A DNA stretch of 13,167 nucleotides from contig SXXA01000121.1 of NCBI GenBank assembly GCA_005791325.1, positions 1-13,167 of the forward strand, in the 5' to 3' direction. The stretch comes from Actinomycetota bacterium. GTDB taxonomy: Bacteria; Margulisbacteria; Marinamargulisbacteria; SXXA01. Positions 1 through 7,664 of this stretch are shown piece after piece; positions within the stretch are counted from its first letter, which is position 1; each line of letters opens with the position of its first letter. A program made the translations under genes and the position numbers. Under the pieces are notes generated by a model. The model made no database searches. It saw nothing but the letters and a program-made list of their open reading frames with translations, and had not been told where the DNA came from.

Positions 1-1082
1 CCCGATTCCCCCAATTGGTTTCGAACCCGTTGATACCCTAATAATAATCGATCCCGAACACCCGCATCTGTGATCATTTGTAATGCAGATGCCTCAATAT
101 CCTCTACTCGACAACGTTCTTGAAAAAACTCCGGCATTATCTCTTCATTTAACAATAAATTAGGTAGGGCCATAAAAGGAATTCGATCCCGTCGTTTGCC
201 CAATACCCACTGTGCCACCCGATACGACCAACGCCCAAATCGATACCCAACCACACAAGGTGTCCCCAATACTGCATGTTGTAAGGTAACGGATCCCGAT
301 GAAGCCAGTGATAGAGTGGCTTGGCGGATTAACTCATCCGATGATCGTTCCCAATATAAAACGGGGACTCCATATCGGGCCACCACCGATTCAATCCGAT
401 GTTTCAATAAGGGGGTCGCCACTGATACCACAATTTGATGAATAACGCCCCGCTTTAATAAGCGTATCGCCGCATCCAATAAAACCGGAAACGTTAAGGT
501 AATTTCTTGAATTCTCGATCCTGGAAAAACCGCCAAAATCAAAGAATGCCCCCCTTGTTCGGGTAAATGGCTATTTGATAACTCATAAACGGGATGCCCC
601 ACCCATACAACACGACCACCCAATCGACGATAAAATTCGGTTTCTTCCTGAAAAATAGTTAATAATAAATCAGTATATCGTACCACCTGAGACCCGCCCG
701 AATCAGTCCCCCATTGCCATTCTTGAGGGGCAATAAAATAAATAACGGGAATCCCTTGTCGCTTGGCCACACGGGCCAGCACCATATTGACCCCTTGGCA
801 ATCGATCAAAATCAAGGCCGTCATGGATGGGGTGCGTTTAATCCATCGCACCATCCGCCAGATGCCACCTAACACAGCCGGTAACGACCGAATGACATCC
901 AACACACCAATACTAGAATGGGTAGCAATATCCACATGGCAACGCACCCCCGCTTGCTGCATGGCCACATGGCCCATTCCTTCAAAGGTAATCGTCGGGT
1001 CCAATCGTTGGATGGCCGTTGCCAACAAGGCCCCATACCGATCACCCGACACCTCCCCCGCGCTGATCCCCATCAATGTCAT
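1..1082 (-). CDS. lpxB: Lipid-A-disaccharide synthase, 3' end cut by window edge
   Basis: My translation of the minus strand from 1082 gives 360 residues with no stop before the window edge. The family is usually near 380 residues, so only a short C-terminus is missing. LpxB (glycosyltransferase family 19) joins UDP-2,3-diacylglucosamine and lipid X into the lipid A disaccharide at the inner membrane. Visible family motifs are GISAGEVSGD (5-14), FEGMGHVAM (33-41), an IDCQGVN segment (93-99), FIAPQEWQWG (116-125), EETEFY (146-151) followed by VGHP (161-164), FPGSRIQEI (186-194), SSGSVTLQ (261-268) and LPNLL...MPEFFQ (306-321). The ATG overlaps the gpmI stop as ATGA. I see no strong Shine-Dalgarno, so coupling to gpmI is likely. 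A second ATG at codon 4 is an alternative start. Odd points: IDCQGVN where homologues usually have ID-Y/A-P-x-FN, and Gln268 where the SGTATLE motif normally ends in Glu. Confidence 0.93.
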   Translation of the reverse strand, partial: MTLMGISAGEVSGDRYGALLATAIQRLDPTITFEGMGHVAMQQAGVRCHVDIATHSSIGVLDVIRSLPAVLGGIWRMVRWIKRTPSMTALILIDCQGVNMVLARVAKRQGIPVIYFIAPQEWQWGTDSGGSQVVRYTDLLLTIFQEETEFYRRLGGRVVWVGHPVYELSNSHLPEQGGHSLILAVFPGSRIQEITLTFPVLLDAAIRLLKRGVIHQIVVSVATPLLKHRIESVVARYGVPVLYWERSSDELIRQATLSLASSGSVTLQHAVLGTPCVVGYRFGRWSYRVAQWVLGKRRDRIPFMALPNLLLNEEIMPEFFQERCRVEDIEASALQMITDAGVRDRLLLGYQRVRNQLGES

Positions 1083-2677
1083 GGCAAAACCGTCATTAAT
1101 GGTGGATCAAAATAATCGGGAACGGACAACCCCAATAGTACCAAGAGCGTAGCCGCCACATTGGATAAACCGGGGTTTAATATCGTCGCCCGTTGAAGCC
1201 GAACGCCCCGCTGAGAATCAACCACTGCAAATGGAACCGGATTGAGGGTGTGGGCTGTTTTAGGCACCCAAGCCCCCTGCACCCACTGGCCCATATCATC
1301 AGCATTGCCATGATCGGCCACCACAACCGTCACCCCCCCAACCTGATCCATAGCAGCGATTAATTGGCCCAAACAGGCGTCCACCGTTTCGAGTGATTGA
1401 ATGGTCGCTGCCAAATTCCCCGTATGCCCCACCATATCCCCATTGGGAAAATTGACCCGGCCAAAACGATACCGTCCCGTTTCAATCAGTTGAATCGTTT
1501 TCGCCGTAATCTCACGGGCTTTCATATCAGGGGCCTGATCAAATCCAAGCCGATCAGATGGAATTTCAATATACGTTTCTAAGTGCGGAGCCACTTTATC
1601 CGAGCGATTACCATTCCAAAAATAGGTAACATGCCCATATTTTTGCGTTTCAGATATCGCAAATGATCGAACCCCTGCTTGGCCCATGACATCCGCAACC
1701 CCCCCATCGATTTGGGGTGGTGATACCAAAAAATGACGGGGTATATTCAAATCACCATCATATTGCATCATGCCAATCAAATGGACGTTGGGGATACGCA
1801 CTCGCTCAAACCCTTTAAATTCTGGATCTTCAAATGCTTGGGTTAGTTCAATCACCCGATCCCCTCTAAAATTGGTAATGATGACCACATCCCCATCCTC
1901 AATCAAACCCACGGCACCCGCTTCCGATACAATTGTAAAGGCCGGTAAGGTTTGATCGGAATCATGTGGGTTCTCTTGATACAATGTTAAAAGGGCCTCC
2001 GTTGCGGATGCAAAAGGTCGCGCCGTTCCCAATACATGGGCCTGCCATCCCCGTTCCACAATCGACCAATCGGCCTGGTATCGGTCCATTGTCGTAACCA
2101 TGCGGCCCCCTCCCGATGCAACCCAATACGATAGCCCCTTATCTCGATAGGATTGCAAGCATGCTTCCAACTGTTGAACATACCCCATTGCCGAACGAGC
2201 CGCTACATCACGACCATCTAATAAGATGTGACATCGGAGTTCAGATACCCCAGATTGGGCCGCCAAATCAATTAAATATAGGGTATGATCAATATGTGAA
2301 TGCACATTCCCATCTGACAATAATCCAATTAAATGCAAGACCCCGCCATTTTGGCATTGCCGCTGAACCTGTTGCCATTCCGATGTTTGGGGAATCAGGT
2401 GTTGCCGAATGGCTGCCTCAACCAAGGCCGCACCCTGTTTAAATACACGTCCAGCACCCAAGGTATTGTGCCCCACCTCACTATTCCCCATATCCTCATC
2501 GCTGGGCATTCCCACCGCGGTGCCATGGGCTTTGAGTTGACAGTATGTTGGGAGGGTTCTCAGCCAGTCTAATACGGGTGTATGAGCACACGATACCGCA
2601 TTGGTATCAGAGGGAGGGGCTTCCCCCACCCCATCCAAAATTACCAACAAAACAGGGGCATGCCGATCTTTATACAT
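1079..2677 (-). CDS. gpmI: 2,3-bisphosphoglycerate-independent phosphoglycerate mutase
   Basis: The 532-residue product is slightly longer than the usual ~510. It interconverts 3- and 2-phosphoglycerate in glycolysis and gluconeogenesis, using two Mn ions and a phosphoserine intermediate. It belongs to the alkaline phosphatase superfamily. Key motifs are intact: LVILDG with Asp15, GNSEVGH with nucleophile Ser66, HSHIDH (126-131), LDGRD (153-157), GGGRMVTTMDR (189-199), NFRGDR (269-274), ETQKYGHVTYF (343-353), NGDMVGHTGN (412-421), VADHGNAD (453-460) and KTAHTLNPVPF (473-483). The start overlaps the last 8 bases of wecB. A GGAGAG sequence stands just upstream of this ATG, which supports it. 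The gene in turn overlaps lpxB by 4 bases. A glycolytic enzyme between two envelope-sugar genes has no obvious pathway logic and probably reflects compact gene packing. Confidence 0.97.
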   Translation of the reverse strand: MYKDRHAPVLLVILDGVGEAPPSDTNAVSCAHTPVLDWLRTLPTYCQLKAHGTAVGMPSDEDMGNSEVGHNTLGAGRVFKQGAALVEAAIRQHLIPQTSEWQQVQRQCQNGGVLHLIGLLSDGNVHSHIDHTLYLIDLAAQSGVSELRCHILLDGRDVAARSAMGYVQQLEACLQSYRDKGLSYWVASGGGRMVTTMDRYQADWSIVERGWQAHVLGTARPFASATEALLTLYQENPHDSDQTLPAFTIVSEAGAVGLIEDGDVVIITNFRGDRVIELTQAFEDPEFKGFERVRIPNVHLIGMMQYDGDLNIPRHFLVSPPQIDGGVADVMGQAGVRSFAISETQKYGHVTYFWNGNRSDKVAPHLETYIEIPSDRLGFDQAPDMKAREITAKTIQLIETGRYRFGRVNFPNGDMVGHTGNLAATIQSLETVDACLGQLIAAMDQVGGVTVVVADHGNADDMGQWVQGAWVPKTAHTLNPVPFAVVDSQRGVRLQRATILNPGLSNVAATLLVLLGLSVPDYFDPPLMTVLP

Positions 2678-3797
2678 GGGTCTCTCTCCATTGTAGGATA
2701 TACTCCATTATTTGTTGGGAAGTGGTGCCGTCCCCATAAGGGTTCGCTGCCCGTTTCATCCCCTCTTCATCATCCGGATTTAGTAAAATACGCCGAACCG
2801 ACCCCATAATTCGATCGGGGTTGGTACCAACGCAAAGTGCACACCCTGCCGCCACACCCTCCGGTCGTTCTGTGGTATCTCGCAATACCAATACGGGCTT
2901 GTTTAAAGACGGGGCTTCTTCTTGAATACCCCCTGAGTCGGTTAGTATCAACCGACACTGCGACATCAGCCACAACAAGCGATCATACGATAATGGTGGC
3001 ACCAACTTGACACCGGCCACACCGTTGAATGCTTGGGTAATACGATCCTTAAAGTGAGGGTTTTGATGAACTGGAATAATCACCCCCATTGTCGGAAATT
3101 CAGCCACCAGCTGTCTAACACTGGTTAGTATCCCGGTTAACCCATCCCCCATATTTTCGCGTCGATGGGTGGTTAACAATACCCATTCTGACCGTTCCTG
3201 CCAACCAATGTCATTGGCCCACTGTTGGTAAGGGGCTTCCCCCATCTCCTGAATGGTTCGAAGCCCCAATTCCAAGGCATCAATGACGCTATTTCCAACC
3301 ATATAGGCACCCTTTCCCCGTCCTTCTGCCACCAAGGTTTGGTAAGCCAGCGGGGTGGGAGCAAATTTTAATACAGCCAATTCATCAATCACCCGACGAT
3401 TCCATTCTTCAGGAAAGGGGGATTCAATACTGGGGGTTCGCAATCCCGCCTCCACATGAAACACCGGACAATGATGGTAAAAACCACTCATGGCCCCTGC
3501 CAACGCGGATGTGGTATCCCCTTGAACCATCATGGCATCCAACTGACCCATAATGGGGTCTAAATCCAATAATAAATGGGCGTGTAGAGCCCCCAAGCCT
3601 TGGCCTTTTTGCATCACAGACAATTGAATATCCGGTTGAATATTAAAAAATTGGATAATGGGCGTTAATAACGACTCATGTTGCCCTGTCAAAATCACCA
3701 CCGGATGGATGCCATTCGTCTGACGCATGGCCGCAATTACAGGGGCTAATTTAATGGCTTCCGGACGCGTCCCAATGACCACCCCACAACGCATCAT
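2670..3797 (-). CDS. wecB: UDP-N-acetylglucosamine 2-epimerase (non-hydrolysing)
   Basis: The 375-residue product interconverts UDP-GlcNAc and UDP-ManNAc in the cytoplasm, supplying ManNAc-type sugars for surface polysaccharides. It has a GT-B-like two-domain fold. The motifs GTRPEAIKLAPV (9-20), TGQH (37-40), VQGDTTSALAGA (91-102), HVEAGLRT (114-121), PEEWNRRVID (129-138), TTHRREN (209-215), HQNP (244-247) and the DSGGIQEEAP segment (287-296) are all present. Residues matching the E. coli catalytic set are in place: Asp94, Glu116, Glu131 and His211. It is therefore expected to be active and is not one of the hydrolysing NeuC-type enzymes. The ATG overlaps the ugd stop as ATGA, so the two are probably translated together. 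No UDP-ManNAc dehydrogenase is present here. The neighbouring dehydrogenase reads as the UDP-glucose type. Confidence 0.96.
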   Translation of the reverse strand: MMRCGVVIGTRPEAIKLAPVIAAMRQTNGIHPVVILTGQHESLLTPIIQFFNIQPDIQLSVMQKGQGLGALHAHLLLDLDPIMGQLDAMMVQGDTTSALAGAMSGFYHHCPVFHVEAGLRTPSIESPFPEEWNRRVIDELAVLKFAPTPLAYQTLVAEGRGKGAYMVGNSVIDALELGLRTIQEMGEAPYQQWANDIGWQERSEWVLLTTHRRENMGDGLTGILTSVRQLVAEFPTMGVIIPVHQNPHFKDRITQAFNGVAGVKLVPPLSYDRLLWLMSQCRLILTDSGGIQEEAPSLNKPVLVLRDTTERPEGVAAGCALCVGTNPDRIMGSVRRILLNPDDEEGMKRAANPYGDGTTSQQIMEYILQWRETHV

Positions 3798-5095
3798 ATC
3801 CCGCGCCCTATTCCAATAATGGTGAGACCCAAATCACTGGCCAATTGACGATTTAAAATGTTTCGACAATCAATCACCATCGGCTGGGTAAGATGCTGTT
3901 TGATATCGGCCATCGAATAGGTCACAAATTCATCCCATTCCGTTAAAATCAGAGCAACATCTGACCCTATTAAGGTAGCGGTTACCCCCTCACAATAGGT
4001 AATATCATGTCCTAAAAACCCTTTCGCCATTTCCATCGCAACCGGATCATACGCACGGATTGAATACCCTAACTTTAATAATGCGGGTAAAATCGTTAAG
4101 GCTGGGGCATCACGCATATCATCCGTTCCCGCTTTAAATGCCAACCCCAAAACCGCAATTGTACAAGGCCTAGGAACCACGGAGGTTACTTTGCGAATCA
4201 CCCATTCCCGTTGTCGCCGATTCACTTGGTTAACCGCTTGTAATACATGTAAGTCCACGCCTTTTTCTTTGGCTGTGTATTGTAAGGCTTGAATATCTTT
4301 GGGGAAACAGGACCCCCCAAACCCCGGACCTGGCGACAAAAAATGAGGTCCAATTCGCTGATCCAACCCAATGGCGTGGGCCACGTCCAACACATCCGCT
4401 CCCACCGCTTCACACAACATCGCCATTTCATTAATAAACGAGATTTTAGTGGCTAAAAATGAATTGGCCGCATATTTTATCAATTCAGATGTGGGAACGG
4501 TTGTCACCACCAATGGTACCCCACGACACACATACCCATGATATAAGCGTCGCATCATTTTTTCAGCATCCACATGGTTAACACCCACCACAATTCGATT
4601 GGGATATAATGCATCCTGAACCGCTTGCCCTTCGCGTAAAAACTCCGGATTGGAGATAACCGATATACCATAAGGTAACAAGCGTTGTTGAATCTTAGCC
4701 CCTGTACCAACTGGTACCGTGCTTTTAATAACCAAAAATCGCAATGCCCCCACATGGGTATCACAATGGGTCACAATGGTGTCAACCGCCGCTGATAAAT
4801 AGGATAAATCCGCATCCCCCGATTCTGAAGAGGGTGTATTAATTGCCAAAAAAACAACCTCTGCCTGAGCAAGACCAACCGACAGCTGGTTTGAGAAAAA
4901 GAGTCGCTTAACCCCTTGATTTCGATGTAATAACTCATCCAATCCAGCCTCATAGATGGGGGTTTCGCCTCGATTTAAGCGGTTAATTTTATCTTCATTA
5001 ATATCCACGCACCAAACCGTATGACCCATTTCAGCTAAACATGTCCCCGTTACCAACCCCACATATCCTGTTCCAACCACACAAATATTGGTCAT
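3794..5095 (-). CDS. ugd: UDP-glucose 6-dehydrogenase
   Basis: The 433-residue product oxidises UDP-glucose to UDP-glucuronate with two NAD+, feeding capsule, exopolysaccharide or LPS-core synthesis. It carries an N-terminal Rossmann motif VGTGYVGLVTG (7-17) and the family segments NPEFLREGQA (149-158), PNRIVVGV (165-172), ELIKYAANSFLATKISFINE (204-223) and GPGFGGSCFPKD (256-267) with catalytic Cys263. A C-terminal UDP-binding domain includes GLAFKAGTDDMRDAP and TEWDEF. These patterns fit UDP-glucose dehydrogenase better than the related UDP-ManNAc dehydrogenase WecC, although substrate cannot be proven from sequence. An AAAGGA sequence lies six bases before the ATG, and the gene follows the lipoprotein gene after 11 bp. 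Its 4-bp overlap with wecB indicates joint expression of two nucleotide-sugar enzymes. Confidence 0.95.
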   Translation of the reverse strand: MTNICVVGTGYVGLVTGTCLAEMGHTVWCVDINEDKINRLNRGETPIYEAGLDELLHRNQGVKRLFFSNQLSVGLAQAEVVFLAINTPSSESGDADLSYLSAAVDTIVTHCDTHVGALRFLVIKSTVPVGTGAKIQQRLLPYGISVISNPEFLREGQAVQDALYPNRIVVGVNHVDAEKMMRRLYHGYVCRGVPLVVTTVPTSELIKYAANSFLATKISFINEMAMLCEAVGADVLDVAHAIGLDQRIGPHFLSPGPGFGGSCFPKDIQALQYTAKEKGVDLHVLQAVNQVNRRQREWVIRKVTSVVPRPCTIAVLGLAFKAGTDDMRDAPALTILPALLKLGYSIRAYDPVAMEMAKGFLGHDITYCEGVTATLIGSDVALILTEWDEFVTYSMADIKQHLTQPMVIDCRNILNRQLASDLGLTIIGIGRGI

Positions 5096-5106
5096 GTGTA
5101 TCCTTT

Positions 5107-5982
5107 CTAGCGCGACACGGTCTGGAGGTGACGAATCAACACATCAACACCTGTCACCAACACCCCCTCTTGTCGCAATTGGTTTAAGCGCTGAATGGCG
5201 CCGGCTCGGTCACCCCCTTCCACCAAGTTAGCTATCGAAAGCAATGCCTTTTCTGGTTCGCTACCAGATGGCAAGGGGGGTAAATCTGGATTAAAGGGGG
5301 CCCCTGACGGGGTTGCAAAACCCGTGCCTAAGGCCGTGATGATACGATCGGGAAACACGTCTTCCAATGTGTCCCAAGTGGGTAGGGTATCTCGCGACAT
5401 GGTTGATTGAATGCCCGTCATGAAAATCCCTGTTCGCAGGGTTGTACCAATCGACCATTGCTGGACGGATAGGGTTGGCACTTGGTTGGTATTGCCCACT
5501 AAGGTGGTCATGAGGGCACGCCCTGAACGATTGTATGCAACCAACACATAATAGGCATACCCCCGCTTGAGGCGCCGAACATCTACCTGAATACCTGTTT
5601 GGGTGGGGTTCAGGCTTAAATAAGCCCATGATGGCGAGGGTCGATCGATCATAATATCCCCTCGACGCATGGCGACACCCTTCATCACCGTTGTCCCGAT
5701 GGCTGATAGGCTTGATGATATCGTCAATTTACCCCAACTCAATTCATCGGTTTGACCGTTGGCCTTAACCCCACGAACGGATACATAAAAAGGTGAGTCG
5801 GATAATAAAAAGCGAGTCGAAGCCAAATTGGGTGTGGTCGTAACGGGAAACTGACCCTGCAAATCGAGTGAGTTTAAATCAATAGAGGTATTGGAAACTT
5901 GGGTCACTTTTCCACACCCACCCATCAATAAGGCAATGCCAACTAACACCCCCATCAGTCCCCCCATCCAAGATACTGGCAT
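5107..5982 (-). CDS. Putative lipoprotein of unknown function
   Basis: I do not recognise this 291-residue protein. Residues 9-22 form a hydrophobic stretch ending LLMGGC, a relaxed lipobox with candidate lipidated Cys23. The next residue is Gly, which does not signal inner-membrane retention under the E. coli rule. The n-region has no Lys or Arg, which is unusual for a lipoprotein signal, and an in-frame stop 6 bases upstream rules out a longer start. Residues 55-180 are rich in beta-prone, Ser/Thr/Gly segments. A Pro/Gly-rich linker lies near 223-242. The last 45 residues look like two helices, perhaps one TPR-like unit. The start is 3 bp after the hisB stop. AAAGGAG sits about 11 bases upstream of the ATG, inside the last hisB codons. 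The position just before ugd and wecB hints at an envelope role, but this is only context. Confidence 0.75.
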   Translation of the reverse strand: MPVSWMGGLMGVLVGIALLMGGCGKVTQVSNTSIDLNSLDLQGQFPVTTTPNLASTRFLLSDSPFYVSVRGVKANGQTDELSWGKLTISSSLSAIGTTVMKGVAMRRGDIMIDRPSPSWAYLSLNPTQTGIQVDVRRLKRGYAYYVLVAYNRSGRALMTTLVGNTNQVPTLSVQQWSIGTTLRTGIFMTGIQSTMSRDTLPTWDTLEDVFPDRIITALGTGFATPSGAPFNPDLPPLPSGSEPEKALLSIANLVEGGDRAGAIQRLNQLRQEGVLVTGVDVLIRHLQTVSR

Positions 5983-5985
5983 GGG

Positions 5986-6573
5986 TTACAACACTCCTTT
6001 GGTTGAAGGAACCCCCTGTTTGCGGGGATCCACTTGAATGGCGCGATACAAAGAAACACCCACTCCTTTAAAGGTGGCTTCTGACAAGTGGTGTAAATTA
6101 TGCCCATGGCGTGCCACCAAATGCAAGTTAAGTCGAGCATTCGTCACAAACGCATGCCAAAACTCTTGCACCAGTTCGGCATCAAACGTTCCAATTTTTG
6201 TTTTAGGAAAAGGAATGTCAAAATGCAAATAAGGCCGATTCCCCAAATCGACTGCAACATCAACCAGTGCATCATCCATGGGAAAAATACCCGACGCAAA
6301 TCGAACAATGCCCATTGCATTACCCAGTGCTTCTTTCCATGCCAGTCCCAAGCAAATCCCCACATCTTCCGTTGTGTGATGGGCATCCACGTGCAAGTCC
6401 CCCGATGCCTCCACTCGCAAATCAAACACCCCATGGGCCGCCCATAATGTAAGCATGTGATCTAAAAAACCCACCCCCGTATTGCAGTGAACCTGTCCCG
6501 ATCCATCAAGGGTCAGTTGTAGGTTAATCGTGGTCTCGTTGGTACAGCGAGAAATAGTAGCATGTCGTGTCAT
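5986..6573 (-). CDS. hisB: Imidazoleglycerol-phosphate dehydratase
   Basis: This enzyme dehydrates imidazole glycerol phosphate to imidazole acetol phosphate in histidine synthesis. I chose the start at 6573, giving 195 residues. The ATG overlaps the ruvB stop as ATGA, a GGAG stands 7 bases before it, and the protein then begins like its family. The longer frame reaching 6651 adds 26 residues that lie inside ruvB and are not family-like. Motifs are GVGFLDHM (33-40), DAHHTTED (63-70) with His65, His66 and Glu69, DLGNRPYL (109-116), and HHLSEATFKG (161-170) with His161, His162 and Glu165. The paired HHxxE motifs bind the two Mn ions. The C-terminus DPR...GVPSTKGVL is canonical. It is the dehydratase-only form, without the histidinol-phosphatase domain found in enterobacteria. 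No other his gene is in the window, so the pathway must be dispersed. Confidence 0.97.
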   Translation of the reverse strand: MTRHATISRCTNETTINLQLTLDGSGQVHCNTGVGFLDHMLTLWAAHGVFDLRVEASGDLHVDAHHTTEDVGICLGLAWKEALGNAMGIVRFASGIFPMDDALVDVAVDLGNRPYLHFDIPFPKTKIGTFDAELVQEFWHAFVTNARLNLHLVARHGHNLHHLSEATFKGVGVSLYRAIQVDPRKQGVPSTKGVL

Positions 6574-7619
6574 GAAATATCTCCAAATAATGTGGATTGT
6601 TGGGTGGACGGAACCAATAACTTTGGCAATGGAACTTGCAAATGATGGCACGCAGCAGGTGTAACCTGTCGGCCTCGAGGGGTACGTTCAATAAATCCAA
6701 GCTGTAACAAATAAGGCTCCACCATATCTTCTAACGATTCTACTTCCTCTGAAATGCTAGCGGCAATGGTTTCAACCCCTACCGGCCCACCCGAAAATTT
6801 TTGAATAATGGCCAATAAATATTGGCGATCAATTTCATCCAAGCCATTTTGATCAACCCCCATTCCGGTTAAGGCAAGGTCCACTAAGGCCATGGTAATG
6901 GTGCCATCTGCTTGAATTTGAGCCCAATCGCGAACTCGTTTGAGTAATCGATTGGCAATTCTAGGGGTACCCCTTGCCCGGCGCGCCATTTCCAATGCGG
7001 CCCCCGACTCCAAGGGAGTATTTAAAACACCTGCCGCACGTTCCAATACACATTGCAATTCATCCGGCGTGTAATACTCCAATCGCTCTACAATTCCAAA
7101 TCGATCTCGTAATGGCGCGGATAACATACCCACCCGCGTGGTGGCCCCCACCAAGGTAAACGGGGATAAATCGATGCGAATCGAACGAGCCGATGGGCCT
7201 TTACCAATCACAATGTCCAATTCAAAATCTTCCATAGCCGGGTACAATACCTCTTCTACCGATCGATTAAGGCGATGAATTTCATCAATAAATAAAATAT
7301 CCCCCTTTTCCAAATTAGTTAAAATAGCAGCTAAATCGCCGGGTCGCTCAATGGCAGGGCCCGATGTAATTTTTATATTCACCCCCATTTCACGTGCAAC
7401 AATGGTGGCCAGTGTGGTTTTACCCAAGCCAGGAGGCCCATATAACAACACATGTTCAATGGGTTCAGACCGACCCAATGCAGCGGTAATATAAATATCC
7501 AAATTGCGTTTAAGTGGGGCCTGTCCAATAAATTCCGACAACCGTTGGGGGCGTAAGGAGCCATCACGGGCGTCATCCCACTGCGATATAGGTGCCACAA
7601 GTCGATCTTGATCTGTCAT
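6570..7619 (-). CDS. ruvB: Holliday junction branch migration ATPase RuvB
   Basis: The 349-residue AAA+ motor forms hexameric rings that work with RuvA to migrate Holliday junctions during recombinational repair. The order is canonical: N-terminal SLRPQRLSEFIGQ (21-33), Walker A GPPGLGKTTLA (61-71), Walker B LFIDEIHRL (109-117), sensor 1 LVGATTRVGML (156-166), arginine finger in APLRDRFGI (168-176), sensor 2 in RGTPRIANRLLKRVRDW, and a winged helix ending GFIERTPRGR. After the winged helix there is a tail ending QSTLFGDIS. The ATG is fixed by a stop four codons upstream. No Shine-Dalgarno is visible before it, unlike most neighbours. The last codons carry the GGAG used by hisB and overlap its start. 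ruvA and ruvC are not in the window. Confidence 0.98.
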   Translation of the reverse strand: MTDQDRLVAPISQWDDARDGSLRPQRLSEFIGQAPLKRNLDIYITAALGRSEPIEHVLLYGPPGLGKTTLATIVAREMGVNIKITSGPAIERPGDLAAILTNLEKGDILFIDEIHRLNRSVEEVLYPAMEDFELDIVIGKGPSARSIRIDLSPFTLVGATTRVGMLSAPLRDRFGIVERLEYYTPDELQCVLERAAGVLNTPLESGAALEMARRARGTPRIANRLLKRVRDWAQIQADGTITMALVDLALTGMGVDQNGLDEIDRQYLLAIIQKFSGGPVGVETIAASISEEVESLEDMVEPYLLQLGFIERTPRGRQVTPAACHHLQVPLPKLLVPSTQQSTLFGDIS

Positions 7620-7664
7620 GCGAGTAGTGTACTAAATACCCCCCCAAACCACCAATGGCTAATA
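7620..7664 (-). other. 45-bp gap upstream of ruvB, possible weak promoter
   Basis: This is the only gap over 15 bp between pyrG and lpxB. Read on the minus strand, a perfect 10-bp palindrome CTAATATTAG straddles the upstream gene's stop, a run of seven G follows, and then TACACT stands six bases before the ruvB ATG. TACACT matches four of six bases of a sigma-70 -10 box. The best -35-like element (TTGGTG, 18 bp upstream) matches only half. There is no Shine-Dalgarno. A leaderless transcript is possible but unproven. Confidence 0.2.

Noticed and set aside
763..1152. Plus-strand 129-codon frame
   Set aside because: It lies opposite lpxB and the end of gpmI. Its product is low-complexity and unlike any protein, and the opposite strand encodes clear family motifs.
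2116..2809. Several plus-strand frames of 64-108 codons
   Set aside because: These are shadows of gpmI and wecB, both of which have complete family motifs.
3794..5095. UDP-ManNAc dehydrogenase (WecC) as partner of wecB
   Set aside because: The segments PNRIVVGV, GPGFGGSCFPKD and DDMRDAP and the overall length fit UDP-glucose dehydrogenase better. Substrate remains an inference.
6100..6447. Plus-strand 115-codon frame
   Set aside because: It is antisense to hisB, with no ribosome site and a composition expected from the complementary strand.
6574..6651. Longer hisB start giving 221 residues
   Set aside because: The extra 26 residues lie in ruvB and are not HisB-like. The start at 6573 has GGAG at good spacing and an ATGA overlap with the ruvB stop.
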